Assembly: GCF_020443565.1 (NCBI RefSeq)
Contig: NZ_JAIZZN010000021.1
Coordinates: 1-64,000 of the forward strand
Direction: 5' to 3'
Origin: Clostridium sp. CS001
GTDB lineage: Bacteria > Bacillota > Clostridia > Clostridiales > Clostridiaceae
DNA: 64,000 nt
Part shown: piece by piece, positions 15,179-24,521 of the stretch
Layout: every line of letters begins with the position of its first letter
How positions within the stretch are numbered: the first letter of the stretch is position 1
Position numbers and translations under genes: made by a program
The notes under the pieces: model-generated
What the model was told of the DNA's origin: nothing
Databases searched by the model: none
The model's input: only the letters and a program-made list of their open reading frames with translations

Positions 15179-17728
15179 ATGGATATTCGTGAATTTTCAA
15201 GTAAATTTGCAGAAGCCACTAAAAGTATGTCTGCAGAAGAACGAGCATCTTTAATGAAGATGTTTGAAGGAGTTTCAAAAGAAATTACAAAAAAAGATGA
15301 AGTAGATGCTGGAACTTATGTAGCAGCTTCTGATAATGATGGAAAAGTTCCAAATGGAATTACAGAGCGTCTTCAAAGACTGAAAGATAACTATATGACA
15401 TGGACACCTACAATCACAACTCATCGTGCTCGTGCCATTACTAAGATTGCAAAAGAAAATCCTGGAATGCCTAAAAGTATATTCCGTGGTAAAAGCTTCA
15501 AATATTCTTGCGAAACAGCACCTTTAGTAATTCAAGATGATGAACTAATTGTAGGAGCACCTTGTGGAGCACCTCGTGCTGGAGCTTGTTCACCTGATAT
15601 TGCATGGAGATGGATGGAAGATGAACTTGATACTATTGGAACACGTGCTCAAGATCCTTTTTATATATCTGAAGAGGATAAAAAGTTTATGCGTGAAGAA
15701 CTTTTCCCTTTCTGGAAAGGAAAATCTATTGATGAGTACTGTGAAGATCAGTATCGTGAAGCAGGCCTTTGGGAACTATCTGGTGAATCTTATGTTTCAG
15801 ATTGCTCTTACCATGCAATAAATGGTGGTGGGGATTCAAACCCTGGATATGATGTAATCCTTATGCAAAAAGGAATGCTTGATGTTCAGCAGGAAGCAAA
15901 AGATCATTTGGCAAAATTAGATTACCAAAATCCTGAAGATATCGAGAAAATCTATTTCTATAAATCTGTTATTGATACTACTGAAGGAGTTATGATTTAT
16001 GCTAAGCGTTTATCTGATCATGCAGCACAGTTAGCTGCAAAGGAAACAAACCCTAAGCGTAAAGCAGAATTACTGAAGATATCCGAAATAAATGCATGGG
16101 TTCCTGCACATAAGCCTCGTACTTTCTGGGAAGCAATTCAATCCGTTTGGACTATTGAATCACTGCTTCTAGTTGAGGAGAACCAAACAGGTATGTCTAT
16201 CGGTCGTGTTGATCAATATATGTATCCATTCTACAAGGCAGATATAGAGCAAGGCCGTATGAGTGAGTTTGAAGCATTTGAATTAGCTGGTAGCATGCTT
16301 ATTAAAATGTCTGAGATGATGTGGGTTACAAGTGAAGGTGGTTCTAAGTTCTTTGCAGGGTATCAGCCATTTGTAAATATGTGTGTTGGCGGAGTTACTC
16401 GTGATGGCCTTGATGCAACAAACGACCTGACTTACCTATTAATGGATGCTGTTCGTCATGTTAAGATTTATCAACCATCTTTGGCTACACGTATTCACAA
16501 CAAGTCACCTAAGAAGTATTTGAAGAAAATTGTTGATGTTGTTCGTGCTGGTATGGGATTCCCTGCTTGTCATTTTGACGATGCTCATATAAAGATGATG
16601 TTATCAAAAGGCGTTTCTATAGAAGATGCTCGTGACTATTGTCTTATGGGTTGTGTTGAACCTCAGAAATCAGGTAGGTTGTATCAGTGGACTTCAACTG
16701 CTTATACTCAATGGCCTATATGTATAGAATTGGTTCTAAACCACGGAGTTCCTCTATGGTATAAAAAGCAAGTTTGTCCTGATATGGGAGACTTGGATAA
16801 TTTCAAAACTTATGAACAGTTTGACAATGCAGTTAAGGAACAAATCAAATATATTACAAAATGGTCAAGTGTAGCTACTGTTATTTCTCAACGTGTACAC
16901 AGAGATCTAGCTCCAAAGCCTCTAATGTCTATTATGTATGAGGGTACAATGGAAAGTGGCAAGGATGTTTCTGCCGGTGGCGCTATGTACAACTTCGGAC
17001 CTGGTGTAATATGGTCTGGACTAGCTACTCATACAGACTCTATGGCTGCTATCAAGAAGTTAGTATTTGATGATAAAAAGTATACTTTGAAGCAACTTAA
17101 TGAAGGATTAAAAGCTGAATTTGTGGGATATGAGCAAATGAAAAGTGATTGCCTAAAAGCTCCTAAGTACGGTAATGACGATGATTATGTAGATTTGATC
17201 GCTTCTGATTTGATTAACTTTACAGAGAGAGAACACAGAAAGTACAAGACTCTTTATTCAGTTCTAAGTCATGGTACTTTATCTATTTCAAACAATACAC
17301 CTTTTGGTCAGTTACTTGGTGCATCTGCTAATGGCCGTGATGCTTGGACACCATTATCCGATGGTATTAGCCCAACTCAAGGTGCAGATTTCAAAGGACC
17401 AACTGCTATCATAAAATCTGTTTCTAAGATGGCTTGTGACACTATGAACATAGGTATGGTTCACAACTTTAAGCTTATGGCTGGACTACTTGATACACCA
17501 GAAGGCGAAGAGGGTATTCTTACATTACTTCGTACTGCCTGCGTTTTTGGAAATGGAGAAATGCAGTTTAATTATCTTGATAATGATACATTAATTGCAG
17601 CACAAAAGAATCCACAGCAGTATCGTGACCTGATTGTTCGTGTAGCAGGTTATAGTGCATTCTTCGTTGAACTTTGCAAGGATGTTCAAGACGAAATTAT
17701 CAGCAGAACTATGCTGACACATTTCTAA
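15179..17728 (+). CDS. cutC: Choline trimethylamine-lyase, glycyl radical enzyme
   Basis: CutC splits choline into trimethylamine and acetaldehyde inside the microcompartment. Residues equivalent to the Desulfovibrio alaskensis choline site (numbering shifted by +3) are present: Tyr211, Asp219, Phe398, thiyl Cys492, Glu494, Thr505 and Tyr509, in the GCVEPQ and QWTSTAY motifs. The radical glycine is Gly824 in RVAGY near the C-terminus. Residues 1-40 form a helix-rich extension absent from the second lyase at 28399, probably a targeting peptide. The 849-residue length is normal for the BMC-associated type. The GAGGGG site supports the ATG. A hairpin separates it from cutD. Confidence 0.96.
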   Translation: MDIREFSSKFAEATKSMSAEERASLMKMFEGVSKEITKKDEVDAGTYVAASDNDGKVPNGITERLQRLKDNYMTWTPTITTHRARAITKIAKENPGMPKSIFRGKSFKYSCETAPLVIQDDELIVGAPCGAPRAGACSPDIAWRWMEDELDTIGTRAQDPFYISEEDKKFMREELFPFWKGKSIDEYCEDQYREAGLWELSGESYVSDCSYHAINGGGDSNPGYDVILMQKGMLDVQQEAKDHLAKLDYQNPEDIEKIYFYKSVIDTTEGVMIYAKRLSDHAAQLAAKETNPKRKAELLKISEINAWVPAHKPRTFWEAIQSVWTIESLLLVEENQTGMSIGRVDQYMYPFYKADIEQGRMSEFEAFELAGSMLIKMSEMMWVTSEGGSKFFAGYQPFVNMCVGGVTRDGLDATNDLTYLLMDAVRHVKIYQPSLATRIHNKSPKKYLKKIVDVVRAGMGFPACHFDDAHIKMMLSKGVSIEDARDYCLMGCVEPQKSGRLYQWTSTAYTQWPICIELVLNHGVPLWYKKQVCPDMGDLDNFKTYEQFDNAVKEQIKYITKWSSVATVISQRVHRDLAPKPLMSIMYEGTMESGKDVSAGGAMYNFGPGVIWSGLATHTDSMAAIKKLVFDDKKYTLKQLNEGLKAEFVGYEQMKSDCLKAPKYGNDDDYVDLIASDLINFTEREHRKYKTLYSVLSHGTLSISNNTPFGQLLGASANGRDAWTPLSDGISPTQGADFKGPTAIIKSVSKMACDTMNIGMVHNFKLMAGLLDTPEGEEGILTLLRTACVFGNGEMQFNYLDNDTLIAAQKNPQQYRDLIVRVAGYSAFFVELCKDVQDEIISRTMLTHF

Positions 17729-17764
17729 TTAGACTATTCTATTGGCTTTAAAATGATTTATCTG

Positions 17765-17810
17765 GCGCCCGATTCTCCTATGATATAAGGTGTGTTAGAG
17801 AATCGGGCGC
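17765..17810 (+). promoter_or_regulatory. Intercistronic hairpin between cutC and cutD
   Basis: A perfect 13-bp GC-rich stem (17765-17777 with 17798-17810) encloses a 20-base loop and is not followed by a T run. It starts 36 bases after the cutC stop. It could stabilise the cutC 3' end or partly block read-through, so that activase is made in lower amounts than lyase. Confidence 0.75.
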
Positions 17811-17846
17811 TGTTAAACTATTTATTTGAACGGGAGATTAGATGTT

Positions 17847-18797
17847 ATGAGCAATTCGAATGTAGCTACAATTGAAAGAAAAGCATTGATTTTCAATGTG
17901 CAAAAATACAATATGTATGATGGACCGGGAGTAAGGACATTGGTGTTCTTTAAAGGATGCCCACTACGTTGTAAGTGGTGTGCCAATCCTGAAGGACTTG
18001 AACGAAAATATCAGGTTATGTTCAAAAGAGACTCTTGTACTGATTGTGGTGCTTGTGCTACTGTTTGCCCAGTATCTATCCATACTATGTCAAAAGGGCT
18101 AAAACATGAGGTTATGAATAGCATTGATTGTATAGGTTGCCGTAAATGTGAGGAGATTTGTACTGAGTCTGCATTATCCATTGTGGGTCAGGTAAAAACT
18201 GTTTCTGAGCTTATGGAGATTATTGAAGAGGACATTGCATTTTATGATACTTCAGGTGGTGGCGTTACATTAGGTGGCGGTGAGGTACTGATGCAACCTG
18301 AGTTCGCTGCAAATTTACTTATGGCATGCAAGCAAGAAGGAATTAATACTGCTATTGAAACATGTGGCTATGCAAAATTAGAAGCAGTGCTTAAGGTTGC
18401 TGAGTTCACTGATTTATTCCTTTTTGATATTAAACACATTGATGCCCAAAGGCACTACCAGTTGACGGGAGTGCACAATGAGCGAATACTAGAAAACTTG
18501 AAGGAACTTCTTCGAAAGCGTTATAACGTTAAGGTAAGAATGCCCCTTTTAAAAGGGATAAATGATAGTCAGGATGAAATTGAAAGGGTAATTAACTTTT
18601 TAATGCCTTTCCGTGATTACAAAAATTTTAAAGGTATAGATTTGCTTCCTTATCACAAATTAGGTGTAAATAAGTACACACAATTACAAATGGATTACCC
18701 AATACAGGGAGATCCAAGCTTAAGTAGCAATGAATTAGACATCATTGAGAGTTGGATTAAAAAATATGATTTTCCAGTTATGGTTATCAAACACTGA
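17847..18797 (+). CDS. cutD: Glycyl-radical enzyme activase (radical SAM)
   Basis: CutD abstracts a hydrogen from the CutC radical glycine using S-adenosylmethionine. Cys38, Cys42 and Cys45 (CPLRCKWC) form the radical-SAM CxxxCxxC site. Two auxiliary 4Fe-4S sets, CTDCGACATVCP and CIGCRKCEEIC, follow, as usual for this activase group. The frame opens at a TTG at 17826, but the ATG at 17847 has GGGAG 10 bases upstream and is chosen. It is the only activase gene in the window, so it may serve both CutC-family lyases. Confidence 0.95.
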   Translation: MSNSNVATIERKALIFNVQKYNMYDGPGVRTLVFFKGCPLRCKWCANPEGLERKYQVMFKRDSCTDCGACATVCPVSIHTMSKGLKHEVMNSIDCIGCRKCEEICTESALSIVGQVKTVSELMEIIEEDIAFYDTSGGGVTLGGGEVLMQPEFAANLLMACKQEGINTAIETCGYAKLEAVLKVAEFTDLFLFDIKHIDAQRHYQLTGVHNERILENLKELLRKRYNVKVRMPLLKGINDSQDEIERVINFLMPFRDYKNFKGIDLLPYHKLGVNKYTQLQMDYPIQGDPSLSSNELDIIESWIKKYDFPVMVIKH

Positions 18798-18840
18798 TAT
18801 ATGATTGTTAGAATAGAAAATAGATTGAGAGGTAACTTTT

Positions 18841-19194
18841 ATGGGAACAGTTGATGGAAAAGCTGTGCAACGTGTCATAGAAGAATCAGTACCTGGAAAA
18901 CAGGTTACAATCGCTCATGTAATTGCTTCACCCATGCCGGATATTTATGAGCGCTTGGGTATAGACGATAAAGGTGCAATTGGAATTTTAACTATAACGC
19001 CATATGAAGTAGCTATTATTGCAGCTGATGTTGCAACAAAAGCGGCGGATGTTGAAATTGGATTTTTAGATCGTTTTACTGGATCTTTAATTATTACTGG
19101 TGATGTTCAGAGCGTTGAAACAGCACTAAGAGCAGTAAATGATACATTGAAAAATTTGTTGGACTTTACCATAGCTCCTATTACAAGAACATGA
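18841..19194 (+). CDS. EutS/PduU-type circularly permuted BMC shell protein
   Basis: A 117-residue hexameric shell protein of the permuted BMC-H class. The N-terminal ~40 residues ([12 protein letters not shown] region) form the extra strand that builds the small barrel over the pore in EutS/PduU. The BMC core follows with [24 protein letters not shown] and [19 protein letters not shown] site precedes the ATG. The stop overlaps the EutP-like start (ATGA), showing translational coupling. Pore selectivity cannot be judged by eye. Confidence 0.9.
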   Translation: MGTVDGKAVQRVIEESVPGKQVTIAHVIASPMPDIYERLGIDDKGAIGILTITPYEVAIIAADVATKAADVEIGFLDRFTGSLIITGDVQSVETALRAVNDTLKNLLDFTIAPITRT

Positions 19195-19649
19195 GAAAGA
19201 AGCGTGTAATGGTAATAGGACCCACAAATTGCGGTAAGACCACATTGATTAATATACTTAATGATTATCATGGACCACTGAGGAAAACACAGGATATGAT
19301 TTATGGAAAAAATACTATAGATGTTCCAGGTTCTTATATTGAAAATCCATGGATGTACAAACATTTAATTGCAGCTGCACAGGATGCATCACATGTTTTA
19401 ATTTTAGTTGATCAATCAAGGTGCGGTAACATCTATTCCCCTGGTTTTGCCAAGGCATTTAGGTGCCCTGTAGTTGGTGTAATAACGAAAATTGATTTAA
19501 TGCCAGAAAATGAGGATTTATGCTTAAGGCAGCTTAGGAACATAGGAGCATCAGAGCCTTATTATAAAATTAGTGTTCCTACTGGGGTAGGCATAGATGC
19601 TTTGAAAGAATATTTATTTACTTTTGAAAAAAGAGTAAAGGGGGACTAA
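19191..19649 (+). CDS. EutP/PduV-like small GTPase
   Basis: A 152-residue Ras-like P-loop protein of the EutP/PduV family found in microcompartment operons. The G1 motif is GPTNCGKTT (residues 7-15), followed by DVPGSYIEN and the guanine-specificity-like TKID. EutP of some bacteria has been reported to have acetate kinase activity and PduV to localise compartments; either role is possible here. It overlaps the EutS-type gene by 4 bases and is followed after one base by the EutT-like gene. Confidence 0.88.
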   Translation: MRKKRVMVIGPTNCGKTTLINILNDYHGPLRKTQDMIYGKNTIDVPGSYIENPWMYKHLIAAAQDASHVLILVDQSRCGNIYSPGFAKAFRCPVVGVITKIDLMPENEDLCLRQLRNIGASEPYYKISVPTGVGIDALKEYLFTFEKRVKGD

Positions 19650-19650
19650 G

Positions 19651-20325
19651 ATGAAATTTATCACCGAAAATGATTTACGGGATTTAAATAGAAAAGAACC
19701 TTTTACAACTTATGAGATAGAACCAGGAGCAAGGCTTACGCCCGGAGCACGTCAGTTTCTATCAGATCATAGGATTAATATGCTAGATAATGGTTCTGCT
19801 GCAAAGGAAAGTACTGTAAATAAAGAGCCAGCAGCGGAATTACTAGGGAGAAAGAACAATTGGAAAAAGAAGAAACTTCAAAGTAAGATGAAGTCCACGG
19901 AAGCATTGTTTCTTATTTCAGCAGAAGAGCTTTTAAGTGGGGATGTTTCTTTGGCACAGAGTCTTATTAATTTAGATAAACAGTTCTCCTTAATTAGGAA
20001 TTATATAGATGATAAAGGCTTAGTTGAAAACCTTAGCTTAGAGGAATGCGCAGGGATAAATGCAGAAAATTTTTCTGAAGATTTGGATGACTGCTTTGAA
20101 ATCACTGAGGCTCATATGCAACTTAAACAGGGAAGAAAGATTATAATTTTACACAGGTTACGCTGTGATCTTCGCGAAATTGAACCAATTGTTTTAGAAC
20201 TATATGAGGGCAGTGATGAGCAGCTATGCACAGAAGTTATTGGGAAGGTTAATCAAATTATTAATACTTTGTCGCAAATGATTTGTTCGGTTTTAGGAGG
20301 TAAAGAATGTCAGGGAAAAAGTTAA
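19651..20325 (+). CDS. EutT-like protein (cobalamin adenosyltransferase-related)
   Basis: A 224-residue protein with the N-terminal EutT/EutQ-like segment (RLTPGARQFLSDHRI) and a helical C-terminal domain with an HRLRCDLREIEPIVLE helix reminiscent of cobalamin adenosyltransferases. The CCxxC metal motif of Salmonella EutT is absent. The choline lyase needs no B12, so classic corrinoid adenosylation would be unexpected here. It may be a repurposed homolog or support another B12 enzyme in the cell. Its 3' end overlaps the EutJ-like gene by 19 bases. Confidence 0.7.
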   Translation: MKFITENDLRDLNRKEPFTTYEIEPGARLTPGARQFLSDHRINMLDNGSAAKESTVNKEPAAELLGRKNNWKKKKLQSKMKSTEALFLISAEELLSGDVSLAQSLINLDKQFSLIRNYIDDKGLVENLSLEECAGINAENFSEDLDDCFEITEAHMQLKQGRKIIILHRLRCDLREIEPIVLELYEGSDEQLCTEVIGKVNQIINTLSQMICSVLGGKECQGKS

Positions 20326-21152
20326 ATTTTGAATGCTGTGATCAACTTGTTCGGGATTTTGAGAATGTAGTGAAAAACCCCATTGTGGGTAAATCTTCTG
20401 TTTACTATACAGGAGTCGACCTAGGTACGGCATGTGTTGTATTAGCAGTTTTGGATGAAAACTACAAACCTGTGGCAGGTGCTTATAGATATGCAGACGT
20501 AGTTCGAGATGGTATGGTTGTGGATTATATCGGTGCAATTAAAATTGTTAAAGAACTTAAACAGGAAATTGAACACAAAATAGGAGTAGAACTCATATAT
20601 GCAGCGGCTGCAATTCCGCCAGGTACAGATGCTTTGGATTCAGGAGCAGTTAAGAATGTGGTTCAGGCTGCTGGTTTTGAAATAACAAATGTGCTTGATG
20701 AATCTACTGCTGCCAATAATGTCCTCAAAATTCAAGAGGGTGCAGTTGTGGATGTTGGCGGTGGAACAACTGGAATTTCAATTCTAAAGAATGGAGAAGT
20801 TATTTATGTTGCAGATGAGCCAACAGGCGGTACTCATTTCTCCTTAGTTGTTTCTGGTGCATATAAAATTGACTTTGCAGAGGCAGAAATTTACAAGCGT
20901 AATCCTGAAAATCACAGGGAGATGTTACCGGTACTTAAGCCAGTAGTTGAAAAGATTGCATCAATAATTAATCAGCATATTAAAGGTTATGATGTTAAGG
21001 AAATATGTTTGGTTGGTGGAACATGTTGCCTAACTGGTATTGAAAAAATTATAGAAAAGCAAACAGGAATTTATACTCATAAGCCACAAAATCCTATGTT
21101 TGTAACTCCCTTGGGAATTGCACTTAGTTGTACACAGGAAAGTATAAGTTAG
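20307..21152 (+). CDS. eutJ: EutJ-like actin/Hsp70-fold protein
   Basis: A 281-residue ATPase-fold protein of the EutJ family. The phosphate 1 loop (GVDLGTACVVLAV), phosphate 2 loop (DVGGGTTGISIL) and adenosine motif (VGGTCCLTGI) of the actin/Hsp70 superfamily are present. EutJ homologs are assumed to be chaperones or reactivases for microcompartment enzymes; function is not firmly established. An AGGAGG site supports the ATG, and the 19-base overlap with the upstream gene indicates tight coupling. Confidence 0.9.
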   Translation: MSGKKLNFECCDQLVRDFENVVKNPIVGKSSVYYTGVDLGTACVVLAVLDENYKPVAGAYRYADVVRDGMVVDYIGAIKIVKELKQEIEHKIGVELIYAAAAIPPGTDALDSGAVKNVVQAAGFEITNVLDESTAANNVLKIQEGAVVDVGGGTTGISILKNGEVIYVADEPTGGTHFSLVVSGAYKIDFAEAEIYKRNPENHREMLPVLKPVVEKIASIINQHIKGYDVKEICLVGGTCCLTGIEKIIEKQTGIYTHKPQNPMFVTPLGIALSCTQESIS

Positions 21153-21167
21153 GAGGGATGATTGAAT

Positions 21168-21473
21168 ATGGAGTTTAGAATTATTAAATCCCCTACAGCA
21201 GGTACTATAGATATTCTAATGAGGCGCATGGGAGCAGGTGTTAACAAAGAGGCAATTTGTTTTGATGCAGTTGGGCTTGTGCAAGGAAGAATGATAGAGA
21301 TGATTTGTGCGGCGGATATTGCTGAAAAAGCTGTTGGTGTCACAGTAGAAGATATTAGAGGAAGCTGTCCTCAAAACATGATAATGATTGCGATTTTTGG
21401 TGATACTTCATCTGTTGAATCTGCCATTGAGGAGATTAAACACAGCATGAAAAAGGAGAAAGAATTATGCTAA
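21168..21473 (+). CDS. Divergent BMC-H shell protein with N-terminal extension
   Basis: About 101 residues. Residues from ~33 on match a BMC domain (AVGLVQGRMIEMICAADIAEKAVGV, then IFGDTSSVESAIEEI), but the usual IETxG is replaced by VQGRM and the pore loop is unusual. A ~30-residue N-terminal extension (EFRIIKSPTAGTID) precedes the domain. The ATG at 21168 lies 10 bases after AGGAGGG and is preferred over a TTG at 21162. It overlaps the vertex protein gene by 7 bases. It is likely a minor shell subunit; its oligomeric state is uncertain. Confidence 0.78.
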   Translation: MEFRIIKSPTAGTIDILMRRMGAGVNKEAICFDAVGLVQGRMIEMICAADIAEKAVGVTVEDIRGSCPQNMIMIAIFGDTSSVESAIEEIKHSMKKEKELC

Positions 21474-21730
21474 TAGCGAAACTGATTGATAGTGTATGGG
21501 CAACAAGAAAAGCAGAATCACTCAATGGGCTAAAGTTTATGCTTGCAGAAGTAATCGGTGGCACAAGTGCTGGCCAGCGTTTGATTGTTGTAGATATCAT
21601 CAGTGCCGGTATTGGAGATAGGGTTATTGTATGCACAGGCTCATCGGCTCGCCGAATGCTTGGAGATGATGATATCCCAGTTGATGCAGTTGTTATCGGA
21701 ATCATTGATGACGATTGCGATGTCGAATAA
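21467..21730 (+). CDS. eutN: EutN/CcmL-type BMC-P vertex pentamer
   Basis: An 87-residue protein of the EutN/CcmL family, whose pentamers cap the twelve vertices of the shell. The N-terminal strand MLIAKLIDSVWATRK, the central RLIVVDIISAGIGDRVIV and the ...GSSARRM helix match the family, and length is typical. It starts within the end of the preceding shell gene. It is the only pentamer gene in the window. Confidence 0.93.
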   Translation: MLIAKLIDSVWATRKAESLNGLKFMLAEVIGGTSAGQRLIVVDIISAGIGDRVIVCTGSSARRMLGDDDIPVDAVVIGIIDDDCDVE

Positions 21731-21755
21731 ATTTTATGTGTTTCAGTGATCTATT

Positions 21756-21850
21756 GGAGGCGTAAGAATTAATAATTCTTATGTACCTCATAGAACTACA
21801 GGAGGCAAAACAATTGATAATTGTTTTGTACCCCAGAGAACTACAGGAGG
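21756..21850 (+). repeat. Tandem 45-bp repeat with hairpins and ribosome binding sites before pduS
   Basis: Units at 21756-21800 and 21801-21845 each start GGAGGC, contain a different perfect hairpin (8 bp at 21763-21781, 10 bp at 21806-21828), and end GTACC, CA, AGAACTACA. A third unit start, GGAGG at 21846, is the real pduS ribosome binding site. A 26-codon ORF (ATG 21781, stop 21859-21861) spans the repeats and ends overlapping the pduS ATG as ATGA. It may be coupling or tuning RNA; coding status is doubtful. Confidence 0.7.
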
Positions 21851-21857
21851 GGTTAGA

Positions 21858-23186
21858 ATGAGTCTTCTTGATATAGTTAGGGAAGGCGGTGTTATTGGTG
21901 CAGGGGGTGCAGGGTTTCCTACTCATGTAAAACTAGCATCGAAACCAGAATATATACTTCTTAACGGAGCTGAATGTGAACCACTACTTAGGGTGGATCA
22001 GCAGTTGATGGAACTATTTCCAGAGGAGATAATTAAAGGCTTTGTATTAGCTGGAAAGTTTGTCGGCGCAAGTAAAGCTCTTATAGGGGTTAAAGGAAAG
22101 CATAAAGAAGTTATTTCTATTTTGAGAGATCGAATTGAGATATTGCAGCTAAGTGATTTTGTTGAAGTGAAAGAGCTTCCGGATATTTATCCTGTAGGTG
22201 ATGAACAAGTTTTAGTTTATGAACTTACAGGCAGAGTTGTTCCTGAAATGGGTATACCAATTCAGGTTGGATGTGTAGTAGTAAATACAGAAACTGCATT
22301 AAATATTTACAATGCTTCTTTGGGTCAGTCAGTCACAGAAAAATATATCACAGTTGCAGGAGATATACCTAAAAGCCTTACCATTAAGGTTCCTGTAGGC
22401 ACGCCTATTATAGATGTGTTAAAGCAGAGCGGTATAGAAAATTTTGATGACTATGCAGTTATTGATGGTGGGCCTATGATGGGTCCTGTTATGAGTGATA
22501 TCTATGGATATATTACAAAGAAAAATAAGGGATTTATAATTTTGAAAAAACAGCATTCTCTTATTCGTAAGAAATCTATGAATATAGAACAGGCAAGAAA
22601 AGTTAATAGAGCTTCCTGTGAGCAGTGCCGCATGTGTACGGATATGTGTCCGCGCTATCTCCTTGGACACAATGTGCAACCACACAAGATGATGACAGCT
22701 TTAAATTACGCATTAACAGATGTTGAAGGTCAAAAAAGTGCACAGCTATGTTGTCAGTGTAATTTATGTGAATTATTCTCTTGTCCAGTAGGACTTTATC
22801 CGAAATCTGCAAACCTCTATTTTAAAGAGAAATTGGCAAAGCAGAATATAAGGTATAAGACAATGCAGTCAGACTTCACTCCTAGCAAAAACCGTGGATA
22901 TCGATTGGTTCCAAGTAAGCGTCTTGTGGCTAGACTGGGACTACGTGATTTTGACAAACCGGCTCCTATGACGGAAGTTGAAATAAAACCTGAATTAGTA
23001 CATATTTCAACAAGGCAACATGTAGGAGCACCTGCAGTGTCAGTTGTTAATATTGGTGATCATGTGCAATTGGGACAGTTAATAGGCAAAATTCCTGAAG
23101 ATAGTTTGGGTGCTGCAATTCATGCAAGTATTAGAGGGACGGTTGTGGAAAGTGGAAATGATTTTATTGCAATAAGGAGGGACTGA
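21858..23186 (+). CDS. pduS: PduS/RnfC-like flavin and Fe-S electron-transfer protein
   Basis: A 442-residue PduS/RnfC homolog that probably moves electrons across or near the shell. The N-terminus has the glycine-rich flavin-binding region GGVIGAGGAGFPTHVK and NGAECEP. An SLBB-like segment follows, then two 4Fe-4S sets (CEQCRMCTDMCP and CCQCNLCELFSCP), and a biotinyl-lipoyl-like C-terminal hairpin. It is immediately followed by the PduT-like shell gene, the usual functional partner. The start codon overlaps the end of a small ORF in the hairpin repeat upstream. Confidence 0.93.
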   Translation: MSLLDIVREGGVIGAGGAGFPTHVKLASKPEYILLNGAECEPLLRVDQQLMELFPEEIIKGFVLAGKFVGASKALIGVKGKHKEVISILRDRIEILQLSDFVEVKELPDIYPVGDEQVLVYELTGRVVPEMGIPIQVGCVVVNTETALNIYNASLGQSVTEKYITVAGDIPKSLTIKVPVGTPIIDVLKQSGIENFDDYAVIDGGPMMGPVMSDIYGYITKKNKGFIILKKQHSLIRKKSMNIEQARKVNRASCEQCRMCTDMCPRYLLGHNVQPHKMMTALNYALTDVEGQKSAQLCCQCNLCELFSCPVGLYPKSANLYFKEKLAKQNIRYKTMQSDFTPSKNRGYRLVPSKRLVARLGLRDFDKPAPMTEVEIKPELVHISTRQHVGAPAVSVVNIGDHVQLGQLIGKIPEDSLGAAIHASIRGTVVESGNDFIAIRRD

Positions 23187-23187
23187 T

Positions 23188-23736
23188 ATGTCAATAGCAA
23201 TAGGAATGCTTGAATTTACAAGTATTGCCCGTGGTATATATGCAGCAGATCAGATGTTAAAAATTGCTGATGTAGAAATAGTTACAGCCAGTTCTGTTTG
23301 CCCCGGAAAGTATATAGTTATTGTTCAGGGTGATGTTTCATCAGTTCAAGATTCAGTTAGTCTTGGTGAAAAATTGGCAGAAGAATTTTTGGTTGATTCC
23401 ATTGTTATACCAAATGTCAGCCCAGCAGTATTTCCAGCAATCACAGGTACAACAATGCCAGATGAAATTCAGGCACTAGGAATTATGGAATCTTTCTCTT
23501 TGGCAACTATGGTTATAGCTGCTGATGCAATCTTAAAAGCTGCTGACTTACAGCCGCTAGAACTCCGATTGGGAAATGGACTAGGTGGTAAGTCATTCTT
23601 TACTTTTACTGGTGATGTGGGTGCAGTTTCAACTGGTATTGAAATAGGAAAGGCTATTGCAGAAGAAAAAGGTCTGTTGGTAAATGCAGAGATTATAGCT
23701 TCCCCATCTGACAGACTATTGTCATCTTTGTTTTAA
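23188..23736 (+). CDS. pduT: PduT-like BMC-T shell protein with predicted Fe-S cysteine
   Basis: A 182-residue tandem BMC-domain protein. Cys38, in the SSVCPGKY loop, lies where PduT trimers place three cysteines to hold one 4Fe-4S cluster in the central pore. The two domains are about residues 4-90 and 97-180. It is encoded one base after the PduS-like gene, supporting an electron-conducting PduS-PduT pair. An AAGGAGGG site precedes the ATG. Confidence 0.93.
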   Translation: MSIAIGMLEFTSIARGIYAADQMLKIADVEIVTASSVCPGKYIVIVQGDVSSVQDSVSLGEKLAEEFLVDSIVIPNVSPAVFPAITGTTMPDEIQALGIMESFSLATMVIAADAILKAADLQPLELRLGNGLGGKSFFTFTGDVGAVSTGIEIGKAIAEEKGLLVNAEIIASPSDRLLSSLF

Positions 23737-23788
23737 TATAAAAAGATGTTTTTAATGACTATAGCAATAAATAAAAGGATGTGAAGTA

Positions 23789-24490
23789 ATGAAAAGATTG
23801 ATTAGTGTAAAAGATATTGAAAATGCAGAAAAGCAAGGGCAAAAGGTGTTATATATTGATAGTGATACAATTATTACTCCGTCAGCGAAAGATGCAGCTA
23901 GCGCTTGTGGAATAGAGTTTTCTACAGATGACCCTGTATCCAAAGCAAAGGATTGTTGTGAAGAAAAAGCTTGTGAACCTTTAAAGGTTTGTGAGGAAAA
24001 GAATTCTTGTGAAGGAATTGCTTCTGATCTTGCAAAAGCTTGTGAGGGTGGAATCGACGCTGATATGATTTATAAAGTATTTAAAGCTATGATGGACAAA
24101 GGACTCTTAACTGGAATTCTTGATTCTGTTTCTGACAAGCCTTATATTGCTGAAATTGATGACTGTGGTTTAAAGATAGTTCGTGGTAATTCAGTAAAAA
24201 TGGAAGTTCTTGATACTGGAAATCCAAACGATAAGGTATTCTACCAAGAAATTATAAATGCCAACGATGGTTGCTCAATGAATGCAGGATTTATTACAAT
24301 TGAAGATTGTACTTTCGACTGGGAAACTACTTGCGAAGAAATATACTGTGTTGCTGAAGGTACACTTACAGTAACAGTAAATGGAAAGATTTATGTTGCA
24401 AATCCTGGAGATTCAGTATTCTTCCCTAAGGCAACTAAATTAGCATTTGGTTCACCTAACAAAATGAAAGCATTCTATGTTACACATTAG
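23789..24490 (+). CDS. eutQ: EutQ-like cupin protein
   Basis: A 233-residue EutQ homolog. The C-terminal ~110 residues are a cupin barrel (ETTCEEIYCVAEGTLTVTVNG, then NPGDSVFFPK). Salmonella EutQ has been reported to have acetate kinase activity, which would complete an acetyl-phosphate to ATP step here, since no canonical acetate kinase gene is in the locus. The N-terminal part has a TPSAKDAA segment similar to the EutT-like protein's and a Cys-rich stretch (CCEEKACEPLKVC). Kinase activity is inferred from the family only. Confidence 0.85.
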   Translation: MKRLISVKDIENAEKQGQKVLYIDSDTIITPSAKDAASACGIEFSTDDPVSKAKDCCEEKACEPLKVCEEKNSCEGIASDLAKACEGGIDADMIYKVFKAMMDKGLLTGILDSVSDKPYIAEIDDCGLKIVRGNSVKMEVLDTGNPNDKVFYQEIINANDGCSMNAGFITIEDCTFDWETTCEEIYCVAEGTLTVTVNGKIYVANPGDSVFFPKATKLAFGSPNKMKAFYVTH

Positions 24491-24521
24491 AACTGTTGAT
24501 GAAAGTTAAGGAGGTTAGGCA

